Below, piece by piece: positions 42,992-52,640 of a stretch of 64,000 bases of DNA (its first letter is position 1; each line of letters begins with the position of its first letter). Under the pieces are notes generated by a model that saw only the letters and a program-made list of their open reading frames with translations, did not search any database and had not been told where the DNA came from. Position numbers and translations under genes: made by a program. The DNA comes from Planctomycetes bacterium MalM25 (GTDB lineage: Bacteria > Planctomycetota > Planctomycetia > Pirellulales > Lacipirellulaceae), in assembly GCA_007745835.1 (NCBI GenBank), contig CP036424.1:3645968-3709967 (forward strand). Reading direction: 5' to 3'.

Positions 42992-45844
42992 ATGAACTGG
43001 ACCGTCCTGCAAGCGATCTTCCGTCGCGACTTCGTCAGCTACTTCTCGAACCCGACGGGTTACGTCTTCATCTGCGTCTTCGTGATGCTGTCGTCGCTCG
43101 CGGCGTTCTGGCCGGAGGAGTTCTTCAGCAACAACCTGGCCAACCTCGACCAGCTGTCGAGGTGGATGCCCTTCATCCTGCTGGCGTTCATCCCGGCGAT
43201 CACGATGAGCATCTGGGCGGAGGAACGCCGCCAGGGGACCGACGAGCTGCTGCTCACCATGCCGGCGACCGACTTTGATGTGGTCATGGGCAAGTTCCTC
43301 TCGGGCGTGGCGATCTACACGGTCGCCCTGCTCTTCTCGCTGTTCAGCGTGTTCCTCGTGTTCCGCTGGGGGCTGGGGAACCCGGACATGGGCCTCTTCC
43401 TGGGGTCGTACCTGGGCTACTGGTTCGTCGGCGTGGCGATGCTGTCCGTGGGGATGGTCGCCTCGTTCTTCACCAGCAACCTGACCGTCGGCTTCATCCT
43501 GGGCGCCCTGCTCAACGCGCCGTTGGCCCTGTTCGGAGCGGCCGACCTGATCGTCGATCCCGCGGTCGCCAACACGGTGCGTCAGTGGTCCGCTTCGGAG
43601 CAATTCATCGACTTCGAGCGGGGCGTCGTGAGCCTGTCGAGCGTCGTCTACTTCCTGAGCATCGCCGCCGTGATGCTCTACGTCTGCATGGTGCTGATCA
43701 GCAAGCGGCACTGGGCGGGGCGCGAGGACGGCGAGTCGAAGGGGGGTCACTACCTGCTGCGGACGCTCTGCCTGCTGGTGATCGTTGGGGCGTTGAACGT
43801 CTTCCTGTCGAACAACGACAAGCGGCTGGACATCACCAGCGAGGGGCTCAATTCGCTCGCCACCAAGTCGAAGGAGCTCGTCCGCGACCTCTCGGCCGAC
43901 GACGCCGTGCCGCCCATCCAGGTCGACGCCTACGTCAGCCCGCAGGTCCCCGCCGAGTACGCCGCGCAGAAACGCGACCTGCTGTCGACGCTCAGCGAGT
44001 TGAGCTCGCTGTCGGACGGCAAGATCCGCGTGACCAAGCACGAGATCGAAAACTTCAGTGAGGAGGCCACCCTGGCGGAGAAGCGCTTCGGCATCGAAGC
44101 CCGGACGGTCGCGGCCAAGCAACGCGGGGCCCGCACCTCGCAGGAGATCTTCCTCGGCGCCGCTTTCACCTGCGGGCTCGACAAGGTCGTCATCCCCTTC
44201 ATCGACAAGGGCGTGCCCGCCGAGTACGAGATCATCCGCTCGATCACGACGGTCGCCCAGAAGAAGCGTCAGCGGTTGGGCGTGCTGAAGACGGCCGTCA
44301 ACCTGAACGGCGGCTTCTCCATGCAGGGCGCGATCCCCAAGTCACGCATCATCGAAGAGCTCGAGAAGCAGTACGACGTCGTCGAGGTGGACCCGGCGAG
44401 CCCGATCACCGACCGGTTCGACGTGCTGCTCGCCGTGCAGCCTTCGTCGCTCGGGCCGGTCGAGATGGACAACTTCGTCGCCTGCGTCCGCGGCGGTCAG
44501 CCGGTGGCGATCTTCGAGGACCCGGCGCCGCAGCTTTGGAACGGGGTAGTCGGCACCTCCGAGCCGAACCCTCCCCAGGGGGGCGGCGGCATGATGGGCA
44601 TGTTCGGCGGCGGACAGCCCGGCCCCCCGAAGGGCGACCTCGAGCAGCTCTGGTCGCTGCTCGACTGCCGCATCGATGGCGAGCAGGTCGTCTACCAAGA
44701 GTTCAACCCGTACCCCCGCGCCGGCAGCGGCCCGATGGGCATCAGCGACCTCTGGGTCTTCATCGATCAGGGCGAGCCGGGCGCGGTCGAGCCGTTCAAC
44801 GCCTCGGACGAGATCGTCTCCGGGTTCCAGCAGCTGCTGTTCTTCTTCCCGGGTGCATTGACTCAGACCGATGACACGCAACTCGAGTTCACCCCGCTCG
44901 CATCGACCGGCACGCAGACGGGTTACGTGCCGTTCAACGCGCTCCGCTTCGCGGCCCAGCCGGGCGGCATGGGGCAGCACGGCGTCCGGACCCGCGACAG
45001 CTACATCATGGCGGCCCGCGTCCGGGGCGTCGCGGACGACCGAGCTTCCCTGTCGATCGAAGCCCTCGACGAGCCGACCGACGACGAGGATGACGACGCC
45101 GCGGACGCCGACAAAGAAGAAGAGAAGACCGAGATCCACGCCGTGCTGATCGCGGACATCGATTGCCTGAGCGACCCCTTCTTCGTCATCCGCGAGATGG
45201 GCGAAGAGGAAGACGCGCTGGTCCAGTGGAACTTCCAGAACGTCGCCTTCGTGCTCAACACGCTGGACGCCCTCGCGGACGACGATCGCTACCTGGAGGT
45301 CCGCAAGCGGACCCGCAAACACCGCATCCTCGAGAAGATCGCACAAGCGACCGAGGACTACCGCAACCAGGCCGCCGTTGACCGGGCGAAAGCCCTCAAC
45401 GACGCGAAGGCCCAGATCGCCGGCGCCCAGGAAGCCTTCCGCGAGAAGATCGAGGCGATCGAGACGAACGCCGACCTCTCCCCGCTCGAAAAACGCCAAG
45501 AGATGGAGCAAGCGCAGATCCTCCACAGCCGCACCCGCGACGTGAGGATCGCCAAGCTCGAGAAGGACAGCGACCGCTCCATACGCCAAGCCGAGCGGAA
45601 CCTGAACGCCAAGATCCGCGGCGTGGAAGATTTCTACAAGCTGTGCGCCGTCTTGCTGCCGCCCATCCTGCCGATCCTGCTCGCGTTCCTGGTCTTCTTC
45701 CACCGCCGCGAGAGCGAACGCGAAGGCGTGTCGAAGACGCGTCTGCGGTTTGGCGGCAAGACGCCCGCCGAACGGCGCGCCGAGGCGGCCGCTCAGATGA
45801 GCAAAGCGAAAGAGACCTCGGACGGCCCCGCCATCGGCGCGTGA
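42992..45844 (+). CDS. Fused ABC-2 permease (GldF-like) and GldG-like substrate domain
   Basis: A 950-residue protein. Residues 1-245 are a six-helix ABC-2 permease (RDFVSYFSNPTGYVFICVFV, FIPAITMSIWAEERRQGTDE, LLLTMPATDFDVVMGKF), like GldF. The following part starts RTLCLLVIVGALNVFLSNN then KRLDITSEGLNSLATKSKEL, like GldG, with a large periplasmic domain. Near the C-terminus a long coiled coil (~770-895) leads to a final membrane helix (LCAVLLPPILPILLAFLVFF). In gliding Bacteroidetes GldF and GldG are separate. ATG at 42992 is used. Confidence 0.88.
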   Translation: MNWTVLQAIFRRDFVSYFSNPTGYVFICVFVMLSSLAAFWPEEFFSNNLANLDQLSRWMPFILLAFIPAITMSIWAEERRQGTDELLLTMPATDFDVVMGKFLSGVAIYTVALLFSLFSVFLVFRWGLGNPDMGLFLGSYLGYWFVGVAMLSVGMVASFFTSNLTVGFILGALLNAPLALFGAADLIVDPAVANTVRQWSASEQFIDFERGVVSLSSVVYFLSIAAVMLYVCMVLISKRHWAGREDGESKGGHYLLRTLCLLVIVGALNVFLSNNDKRLDITSEGLNSLATKSKELVRDLSADDAVPPIQVDAYVSPQVPAEYAAQKRDLLSTLSELSSLSDGKIRVTKHEIENFSEEATLAEKRFGIEARTVAAKQRGARTSQEIFLGAAFTCGLDKVVIPFIDKGVPAEYEIIRSITTVAQKKRQRLGVLKTAVNLNGGFSMQGAIPKSRIIEELEKQYDVVEVDPASPITDRFDVLLAVQPSSLGPVEMDNFVACVRGGQPVAIFEDPAPQLWNGVVGTSEPNPPQGGGGMMGMFGGGQPGPPKGDLEQLWSLLDCRIDGEQVVYQEFNPYPRAGSGPMGISDLWVFIDQGEPGAVEPFNASDEIVSGFQQLLFFFPGALTQTDDTQLEFTPLASTGTQTGYVPFNALRFAAQPGGMGQHGVRTRDSYIMAARVRGVADDRASLSIEALDEPTDDEDDDAADADKEEEKTEIHAVLIADIDCLSDPFFVIREMGEEEDALVQWNFQNVAFVLNTLDALADDDRYLEVRKRTRKHRILEKIAQATEDYRNQAAVDRAKALNDAKAQIAGAQEAFREKIEAIETNADLSPLEKRQEMEQAQILHSRTRDVRIAKLEKDSDRSIRQAERNLNAKIRGVEDFYKLCAVLLPPILPILLAFLVFFHRRESEREGVSKTRLRFGGKTPAERRAEAAAQMSKAKETSDGPAIGA

Positions 45845-45898
45845 CATTCGCTCCCGCGCCGCCCCCACCACCCACCTTTCCCACCGTCTCGCGAGACC

Positions 45899-47605
45899 AT
45901 GAAGGAAAGCACACAAACCCTGATCTTCCTCGCCGCCGCCCTCGGGTCGATCCTCGTCGCGGTCCGGTCGCGGCCGACAGACACGACCTACCAGGTCGAT
46001 GAACTCATCGGCAAGACGCTCTCCAAGGCGTTCGAGACCGACGAGGCGAAGGCGCTGCGCATCGTTCGGCTGAACGAGGAGACCGCCACGCTGACCGAGT
46101 TCGAGGTCGCCGAGGAAGAGGGCGTCTGGAGCCTGCCCAGCAAAGGGGGCTACCCCGCCGACGCCGAACGCAAGATGGCCGAGGCGACCACCGGCGTGAT
46201 CGATCGCGAGATCCTCTCGATCGCCTCGCAGAGCGCGGCGGACCACGCGGAGTACGGCGTCATCGAGCCTTCGAGCAAGGTCGATGTCGGCCAAGACGGC
46301 GTCGGGACGCGGGTCGTGCTCACCAATCACGACAACGAGCCGCTGGTCGACCTCGTGATCGGCAAGCCCGTGAAGGGATCGGACAGCCAGCACTTCGTGC
46401 GTCGCACCAGCCAGGACGTCGTGTTCACCGTCGAGATCGACCCGGAGAGCTTCTCGACCAAGTTCGAGGACTGGATCGAGGCCGACCTGCTCGACCTCGA
46501 CGCCTGGGACATCTCGCGGGTCCAGATCAAGGACTACTCGTCGCAGGTGGTTCCGCAGATGACCGCCCGAGGCATCGTCCAGACCCTGGCGATGGACCCC
46601 CGCGCCGACCTCACGGTCAGCTTCGACGACACGTCCAGTGAGTGGAGCCCCACGGCGTTGCTCGAGTTCGATCGCGAAGCCGGCGACTACAAGCCGTTCG
46701 AGCTATCCAACGAGCAGCAGCTCAGCAAAGAGGCCCTGGACGCGCTCAAGGAGGCCGTCGGGGACCTGAAGATCGTTGATGTCGAACGGAAGCCCGCCGG
46801 CCTGTCGGGCGACCTCAAGGCGGGCGACGACTTCTACGAGGACGAGACCGCCCTCGCGAGCCTGATGCGCCGCGGCTTCGCCCCCACCGCGGGCGAGGAC
46901 GGCGCCGAGATCCTCTCGACTGAAGGTGAGGTCCGGATCGGAGCCAAATCGGGTGTCGAGTACGTCCTGCGTTTCGGCAAGCTGCAACCCAACGCCGACA
47001 GCGATTCCTCCGCCAGCCCCGAGAGCGGTGAAGGCGAAGACGCCGGCGGTTCGTCTCGGCTCAATCGTTATCTCTTCGTCATGGCCCGCGTCAACGAAGA
47101 CCTTCTCGAAGCGCCCGAGCTCGAGATCCTCCCCGAGGAGGAGGCGGCCACCGAAGAGCCCGAAGAAGAGGCCGGTGAGGACGAAGCCGGCGACGAATCG
47201 GCGGACGACGCGGAATCCGAAGAGGCCGAGTCGGACGAGGAGACCCGGGCCGACATCGAGAAGCGGAACCAGCGCAAGCAGGACGTGTACAACCAGCAGG
47301 TCGCCGCGGCGCAGGGGCGGGTCGCTGAACTGAACGATCGGTTCGGCGACTGGTACTACGTCATCTCCGACGAGGTCTACAAGAAGGTCGCGCTCGACCG
47401 CGATGAGATCCTCGTCGCCAGCGAGGCGGACGATTCCGAACAGGACGCCTCCCCCGCCGGGACCGGCCCGCTGGGCGCGGCCGGCGGCGGCATCCCGGGC
47501 CTGCCGAACGTGCCGGGCGTTGAGTTCACCCCGTCAGCCGACGCCCCGGCAACCGACAAAGAGCCCGCCGCCGAAGCCGCGGCCGAAACGCCTTCCGCCG
47601 AGTGA
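45899..47605 (+). CDS. DUF4340-domain protein
   Basis: A 568-residue protein with one N-terminal membrane segment (LIFLAAALGSILVAV) and a large periplasmic part. It carries DUF4340 features, such as LNEETATLTEFEVAEEEGVW, VVLTNHDNEPLVDLVIGKPV and the repeat-like FVRRTSQDVVFTVE. The middle (~400-450) is strongly acidic (EEEAATEEPEEEAGEDEAG). DUF4340 genes frequently accompany GldG-like permeases, so it is probably an accessory of the upstream exporter. Confidence 0.85.
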   Translation: MKESTQTLIFLAAALGSILVAVRSRPTDTTYQVDELIGKTLSKAFETDEAKALRIVRLNEETATLTEFEVAEEEGVWSLPSKGGYPADAERKMAEATTGVIDREILSIASQSAADHAEYGVIEPSSKVDVGQDGVGTRVVLTNHDNEPLVDLVIGKPVKGSDSQHFVRRTSQDVVFTVEIDPESFSTKFEDWIEADLLDLDAWDISRVQIKDYSSQVVPQMTARGIVQTLAMDPRADLTVSFDDTSSEWSPTALLEFDREAGDYKPFELSNEQQLSKEALDALKEAVGDLKIVDVERKPAGLSGDLKAGDDFYEDETALASLMRRGFAPTAGEDGAEILSTEGEVRIGAKSGVEYVLRFGKLQPNADSDSSASPESGEGEDAGGSSRLNRYLFVMARVNEDLLEAPELEILPEEEAATEEPEEEAGEDEAGDESADDAESEEAESDEETRADIEKRNQRKQDVYNQQVAAAQGRVAELNDRFGDWYYVISDEVYKKVALDRDEILVASEADDSEQDASPAGTGPLGAAGGGIPGLPNVPGVEFTPSADAPATDKEPAAEAAAETPSAE

Positions 47606-47620
47606 GCCCTCTCAGGGCTC
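47604..47620. terminator. Bidirectional hairpin between convergent genes
   Basis: GAGCCCT-CTC-AGGGCTC, a 7-bp stem with a three-base loop, overlaps both stop codons (DUF4340 gene on plus, DUF971 gene on minus). There is no T-tract. A weak bidirectional terminator is plausible. Confidence 0.4.
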
Positions 47621-47941
47621 GGAGGGTCGGCCGAGTCCACGCAGCCTCTCGAAGGTGAACAGCCCCGAGTCGTGCCCGTCGCTGAAGGCGACGTTGTACG
47701 CGTAGGCGCCGACGGGGCGCATGCCACGGATCGTCAGCGGCTGGGCCTCCTCCGCGGAGAGCACCGTCAACTGCGTCGGTGGCGGGGGCGGCGCCCCTTT
47801 CTTCTCCCGGCAGGTCGCGCAGGGGCACGCTTCTCGCAGCTCGGCGGCGGCGTACTCGCGGCTCTCGCCGTCGGACCAGGCGATCCGCACCCCGGCGTCG
47901 CCGAGGCGCTCGATCGTCTGGGGGGTGGGGGCTCCGCTCAT
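47612..47941 (-). CDS. DUF971-domain protein
   Basis: A 109-residue single DUF971 domain (gamma-butyrobetaine hydroxylase-like N-terminal fold). It contains VRIAWSDGESREYAAAELRE, ACPCATCREKKG (three cysteines), VGAYAYNVAFSDGHDSGLFT and FERLRGL. DUF971 proteins are thought to bind metal and relate to Fe-S or apo-protein maturation, but no function is established. It follows the PaaK-like ligase gene by 13 bases on the same strand. Confidence 0.9.
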   Translation of the reverse strand: MSGAPTPQTIERLGDAGVRIAWSDGESREYAAAELREACPCATCREKKGAPPPPPTQLTVLSAEEAQPLTIRGMRPVGAYAYNVAFSDGHDSGLFTFERLRGLGRPSEP

Positions 47942-47954
47942 CGCGTCGGCTCGC

Positions 47955-49217
47955 TCAACGGTTGTCCTTCAGGCGATGCGATTTATGTTCGCTCCGCGGC
48001 AGGGTGCCGAGCCTGACGGGGCGAACCTCGACACGCAACCCCAGCCGCACTCGCAACGCCTCAACAAGACGCTGTGGGTCGGCGGACCGATCTTCGACTT
48101 CGATGACGAGTTCGTCCATCTCCCCGCGGCGTTCGACGACGAGGCGCCACTCTTCGACGCCTTCGATCCCCCGGAGCACCTCCTCGATCGACGACGGGAA
48201 GACGTTCACCCCACGCACCACCATCATGTCGTCCGCCCGCCCCACGACCCCGCCCGGCAGTCGCACAAAGCGGCACGGCCCCGTGGTCGGCCACTCGGGC
48301 CGCACCAGGTCGCCCGTGCGGTAACGGATGGTCGGGGCTCCGTGGCGGCCCAGGTTGGTCAGCACGAGCTCAGACAACTCACCGGGCCCCGCCGGTCCGC
48401 CGTGCTCGACGGCGAGGAACTCGGCGAGGAACTCGCTCTCCACAACACGCAGCCCGGGCGGGTCGTTCCAGAGGTCGTCGCCGAAGCCCCACGGACCGAT
48501 CTCCGTCGCGCCCGCGTGGTCGACCACCCGGGCGCCCCATGCGTCGGCGATCCGCCGGCGTGTCGCGGGCAGGCTCCCGCCCGGCTCGCCGGCGACGACC
48601 ACGGTCTCGATCGGCAAGGCGCTCACCTCGATGCCCGCCTGGACGCCCGAGTCGGCGAGGTGCAACGCGTAGCTCGGCGTGCAGAACAGCCGGTTGGCGC
48701 CGGAGCGCTCGATCAACCCAAGGCGCGCCACCGAAGACATGCCGCCGCCGGGGATCGCCTGCACGCCCCGCGCCACCAGCGCATCGAAAGCACTCCAGAA
48801 CCCAACAAAGGGGCCGAACGAGAAGGCGAGCATCGCGCGATCGCCGGGACGGATCTCCGCGGCGTCGAGCGTGTGCTTCCATGCCTTGATCCACCACCGC
48901 CAATCCTCGGCCGTGTCAGGAACCGGCATCGGCGCGCCGCGCGTCCCGCTGGTCTGGTGGAAACGGACATAGTGGTCGCCGGGCTGCGTCAACCATTCCC
49001 CGGCGGCGGAAGCGGCGACCAGCTCGTCCTTGGAGGTGGTCGGCAACTGCTGCAGGTCGTCGAGGCTCTCCAGAACCGAGGGCGTGTCGCCAAGCTTGCG
49101 GCGGTAGAGCGCGCTCGCGGGGGTGACCGACGCTAGCATCGCGTTCAGGCGCCGGAGCTGGTGGCGTCGCAGCTCGTCTCGGGAGAGTCCCCAGGCGGGG
49201 TCAATTGCTGATTCCAT
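47955..49217 (-). CDS. PaaK-like AMP-forming acyl-CoA ligase
   Basis: A 420-residue adenylate-forming enzyme of the phenylacetate-CoA ligase family. The nucleotide loop is FHQTSGTRGAPMPVPD (near residue 85). Other marks are VVDHAGATEIGPWGF, YRTGDLVRPEW, and the C-terminal DDMMVVRGVNVFPSSIEEVL. It is close to the usual length. Substrate (aryl or fatty acid) is not identifiable. It is followed by the DUF971 gene. Confidence 0.88.
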   Translation of the reverse strand: MESAIDPAWGLSRDELRRHQLRRLNAMLASVTPASALYRRKLGDTPSVLESLDDLQQLPTTSKDELVAASAAGEWLTQPGDHYVRFHQTSGTRGAPMPVPDTAEDWRWWIKAWKHTLDAAEIRPGDRAMLAFSFGPFVGFWSAFDALVARGVQAIPGGGMSSVARLGLIERSGANRLFCTPSYALHLADSGVQAGIEVSALPIETVVVAGEPGGSLPATRRRIADAWGARVVDHAGATEIGPWGFGDDLWNDPPGLRVVESEFLAEFLAVEHGGPAGPGELSELVLTNLGRHGAPTIRYRTGDLVRPEWPTTGPCRFVRLPGGVVGRADDMMVVRGVNVFPSSIEEVLRGIEGVEEWRLVVERRGEMDELVIEVEDRSADPQRLVEALRVRLGLRVEVRPVRLGTLPRSEHKSHRLKDNR

Positions 49218-49443
49218 AACAGGATCATACCGCGTTCACGCCGCCCGTCAGGCGGGGCCCCGCAACGGCGCTGAAAGCAGATTGCGGCAATCGCATGCGC
49301 AATTAGCACCCCCGGGTGGTGGATGAGCTCCTGGCGGCAGGTCATGATGCCAACACCACAAGAAGATTCGCTCGCTGCAATCGTCGAGGTCGTTCCCGAC
49401 GAAGCGTACCGAGATCGCTTCATCGGCAAGAGACCTCCTTTTC

Positions 49444-50499
49444 ATGGCTGGCTGGCGGCGAAGGAACGCACTGATTGCGCTGTTTGTTCTCTCCGGCTCG
49501 GCGTCGGCGTTGCAGATCGACACGCGCTACTACGCTCCGGGCGAGTTGATCCCTTCCTTGGGGGAAGCGCGTTCCCGCCCCGAGAGCGCGGTCGGTGAAG
49601 GCGATCTCCAAGCGATCGTCCGGGCGGCGGCGGACACGTGGGAGTCGCTCATCGGGGACGATCACACCCTGGTGCTGCATTACGGCTGGTACCCCACCAC
49701 CGGCTTCAGCAACTCGGCCTTCCACGTGGCGGGCGCTTTTGGCGGTGTGCCGCTGAGGCAATTCACGGGCTCGCTCGCCTTTAACAGCGACGAAGCCTTC
49801 TTCCCGATGTACCTCGACCCCACGCCCGAGTCGAGCGAAGAGTTCCTGCTATCTCGCCGCGACTACGTCGATCTGGGCGCCGGTCAGGTCGAGTCGGCTC
49901 GCTGGTACACGGCCACGACTCCCGAAGCCTCGCGACGCAACGACGTCTACACCGCCGCCTTGCACGAGATCGGCCACGCCCTGGGGCTCACGGAGTCCTC
50001 GGCCTTCTTGAACGAGACCTTCGACGCCGACATCGATATCCTATCCGGCCCCTTCGCCGGGTCGTCGATCCCCGTCGTGAGCACGCACCTGGAGCAGAAC
50101 GGCCCGCTGCTGTCCTACCGGGCGAGGAACGTCGGCGAACGCCGAGGGATCACCCAGGTCGATCTCCTCGCGGTCTGCCAGATCAGCTCGTTCGAAGACT
50201 GTCGGTACGAGCTGACCTCTCCCGAGGCGGCCGCTGATCTTAACAACGACGGCGTTGTGGACGCGGCTGACTACACCGTGTGGCGCGACGCGGCCGCGTC
50301 CGGCGACCCCAACGGGGACGTCAACAGCGACGGCCAGATCAACGACGCCGACTTCGGACAGTGGCGAGACTACTACGGCGTCGGCACCGGCGACGAGGCC
50401 TCGGCCGGGTCACTCGGCGTCCCCGAGCCCGCTTCGCTCGTCGGCCTGGGGATCCTGCTCGCGATCGGGCACAGCGCGCCCCGCCGCCCCTGGCACTAG
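49444..50499 (+). CDS. Secreted zincin-like metalloprotease with dockerin-like repeats and PEP-CTERM
   Basis: A 351-residue protein with a signal peptide (NALIALFVLSGSASAL). A metzincin-type motif HEIGHALGLTES starts at H174. The third ligand position is Glu rather than the usual His or Asp. Two dockerin-like calcium loops follow (DLNNDGVVDAADYTVWRDAA, DVNSDGQINDADFGQWRDYY). The C-terminus VPEPASLVGLGILLAIG is a PEP-CTERM signal, but the basic tail is weak (APRRPWH). It ends against the convergent regulator gene. Confidence 0.8.
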   Translation: MAGWRRRNALIALFVLSGSASALQIDTRYYAPGELIPSLGEARSRPESAVGEGDLQAIVRAAADTWESLIGDDHTLVLHYGWYPTTGFSNSAFHVAGAFGGVPLRQFTGSLAFNSDEAFFPMYLDPTPESSEEFLLSRRDYVDLGAGQVESARWYTATTPEASRRNDVYTAALHEIGHALGLTESSAFLNETFDADIDILSGPFAGSSIPVVSTHLEQNGPLLSYRARNVGERRGITQVDLLAVCQISSFEDCRYELTSPEAAADLNNDGVVDAADYTVWRDAAASGDPNGDVNSDGQINDADFGQWRDYYGVGTGDEASAGSLGVPEPASLVGLGILLAIGHSAPRRPWH

Positions 50500-52382
50500 C
50501 GCTCGATCCCGTACTGCTCAACCTTGCGGTAGAGAGTCGCCCGCCCGATGCCCAGCAGCTTGGCCGCCTCGGGGACGGCGCCCTTCGTGCGTGCGAGGGC
50601 CTCGATGATGAGCTTCTTCTCCCAATCGTCGATGCGGAGGGTCTCCATCGGAGGCGGTGCGGATGCGCCCGCATCACGCAACGCGAGGTCATCCGGCTGC
50701 ACCTCGGAGCCGACGGCCATGACAACGGCGCTGTCGATGACGTTGCGAAGCTGGCGGACGTTGCCGGGCCAGTGGTAGGCCATCAGCCGGTCGCGAGCCG
50801 CCTCGCCGAGCCTCAGTCCGGGTCGGCCGTGCTCGCTCTTGAAGTGATCGAGGAAGAAATCGACCAGCAGGGCGATGTCGTCTCCCCGTTCCCGCAGCGG
50901 GGGGAGCCTGAGCTCGAAGACGCTCAACCGGTAGTACAGATCCTCGCGGAATTTGCCGTCACGCACGTAGTCTTGCAGGTCCTGATTCGTCGCCGCCAGG
51001 ACCCGCACATCGACCGAGACCGGCTCGGTAGCTCCCACCGGCAAGAACGGATGCCCCTCCAGCACGCGGAGCAGCTTGGCCTGCCCCGCGGGCGTCATTT
51101 CGCCCACCTCATCGAGGAACAGCGTCCCCATATCGGCCTGCTGGAAGAAGCCGATGTGGTCGCGATCGGCGCCCGTGAAGGAACCCGACTTGTGTCCGAA
51201 GAGCTGACTCTCCATCAGGTCGGCGGGGATCGCCGCGCAGTTCACCGAGACCATCGGCCGATCGACCCGGGAGCTCGCCCGGTGGATCGCCCGAGCGACC
51301 AGCTCCTTGCCCGCACCGCTCTCGCCGCGGATGAGCACCGAGCCCCTCGCTGTGGCCACGCGGGAGATCTTCTCCTTGAGCGCCAGCATCGGCTCGCTCT
51401 CGCCGATCAAACCGTCGTACCCCGGCGCCGCGGCGACCAGTCGGTCGAAGCTCGTGCGCAGGGTGTTCAGTTCCACAGCGCGAGACAGCGACAGCGCGAG
51501 CAGGTTGGCGACCGAGATCAAGAAGTCAAAGTCAGACTGGCGGAAGCGTCCGTCTTCGAGGTACGCGTTCAGCGCGCCGAGGGGCTTGGCCTCGCTCGAC
51601 TTGGCGACACCCGGCTGCAGCAGCGGCGCACAGATCGCATCGGCAAACGTGCCGAGCTGGATCGCGCCGGAAGGCCCGACGCTCGGCGCCTCTTGGTTCG
51701 CGACCCACACCGCGTTGCCCGCCCGCGTCACCAACTCGGTCAACGAGGGGCTCAGCTCCAAGCGATCCGCGGCCTCCGACGGCGAGGCGAGCTTGGCGCG
51801 CAGCTCACCATCGTCGCTGGGCGAGAGGAACCCGACGATCGACGCCCCGGTGCGTGCCTTGAGCAAATCGAGCGCCGTCTGAACCAGGAAGTCGGGGTCA
51901 CTCGACCCGATCAGTTTGATGCACAGCTGGTAGAGGAGCATCAGCTCCTTCACCTGCTCGGTGTTGGGCAGGCCGTCGAGAGAGGCTTCGTCGATCCCCC
52001 CCTCGATGACCGGGGCCTCGTGAACGATCGTCTGGTGCGACGCGGGCGCGAGTCCGTCGTAGGTCTTGTCTTCGGCGGTCGGGGGTTCCTCCGACTCGTG
52101 GAACTCCATCTCAGTCGAGCCGATGCGGATCTGGTGCCCGTCGCCGAGTGCGGCCTCCTGGACCTTCTGTCCATTCACGTAAGTCCCGTTGCGGCTCTCG
52201 TTATCCTCGATGAGCCAGCGACCTTCATTGGCGACGATGCGGGCGTGGACCCGCGAGCAGATCGGGTCGGGCAAGGCGACCTGGCACGCCCCGCCCCGCC
52301 CCATCAGCGTCTCGCCACGCGGCGGCAGCGGAAAACGTGTCCCCGTCCGGGGACCGCTCAGTACGGTCAGGTAGGCGTGCAA
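50496..52382 (-). CDS. FHA-GAF-sigma54 activator-Fis transcription regulator
   Basis: A 628-residue enhancer-binding protein. An N-terminal FHA domain (1-95: LMGRGGACQVAL, CSRVHARI, SRNGTYVNGQKV) and a GAF-like domain (~155-310) precede the AAA+ sigma-54 domain. Walker A is GESGAGKELVARAIH, Walker B is GTLFLDEVGEM, and the sigma-54 loop reads GSFTGA (~399-404) in place of the common GAFTGA. The C-terminal helix-turn-helix is Fis type (KTKGAVPEAAKLLGIGRATL-like). It probably senses phosphorylated Ser/Thr proteins and activates sigma-54 promoters. Its stop shares bases with the convergent protease stop. Confidence 0.93.
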   Translation of the reverse strand: MHAYLTVLSGPRTGTRFPLPPRGETLMGRGGACQVALPDPICSRVHARIVANEGRWLIEDNESRNGTYVNGQKVQEAALGDGHQIRIGSTEMEFHESEEPPTAEDKTYDGLAPASHQTIVHEAPVIEGGIDEASLDGLPNTEQVKELMLLYQLCIKLIGSSDPDFLVQTALDLLKARTGASIVGFLSPSDDGELRAKLASPSEAADRLELSPSLTELVTRAGNAVWVANQEAPSVGPSGAIQLGTFADAICAPLLQPGVAKSSEAKPLGALNAYLEDGRFRQSDFDFLISVANLLALSLSRAVELNTLRTSFDRLVAAAPGYDGLIGESEPMLALKEKISRVATARGSVLIRGESGAGKELVARAIHRASSRVDRPMVSVNCAAIPADLMESQLFGHKSGSFTGADRDHIGFFQQADMGTLFLDEVGEMTPAGQAKLLRVLEGHPFLPVGATEPVSVDVRVLAATNQDLQDYVRDGKFREDLYYRLSVFELRLPPLRERGDDIALLVDFFLDHFKSEHGRPGLRLGEAARDRLMAYHWPGNVRQLRNVIDSAVVMAVGSEVQPDDLALRDAGASAPPPMETLRIDDWEKKLIIEALARTKGAVPEAAKLLGIGRATLYRKVEQYGIER

Positions 52383-52565
52383 AGCGGGTTGCGGAGGGTC
52401 ACGGAATGTGGGTTGGAGAACCTCAGTAGCCTATCCCACCCCTCCCTCCGCGTCAGCTGAATGGAAGCCCTCCGCCGCCGCCTGCGGACGCCACTGCGGC
52501 CCGCCGAGCCGGGCAATCGGCCCACCTTGGCTAACCCGGCCCGCCTTGGTAGGCTGTGGGGCTCA

Positions 52566-52640
52566 CGGGCTGTAGCTCAGCTTGGCTAGAGCGCTGCGTT
52601 CGGGACGCAGAGGTCGCAGGTTCAAATCCTGTCAGCCCGA
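52566..52640 (+). tRNA. tRNA-Pro (anticodon CGG)
   Basis: A 75-base cloverleaf. The acceptor stem CGGGCTG/CAGCCCG is perfect with discriminator A. The D arm GCTC/GAGC, anticodon stem CTGCG/CGCAG with loop TTCGGGA, and T arm GCAGG/CCTGT with TTCAAAT are all present. Anticodon CGG reads CCG proline codons. No CCA is encoded. The 3' end overlaps the stop codon of the recombinase pseudogene, so it may be the attachment site of that element. Confidence 0.93.
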
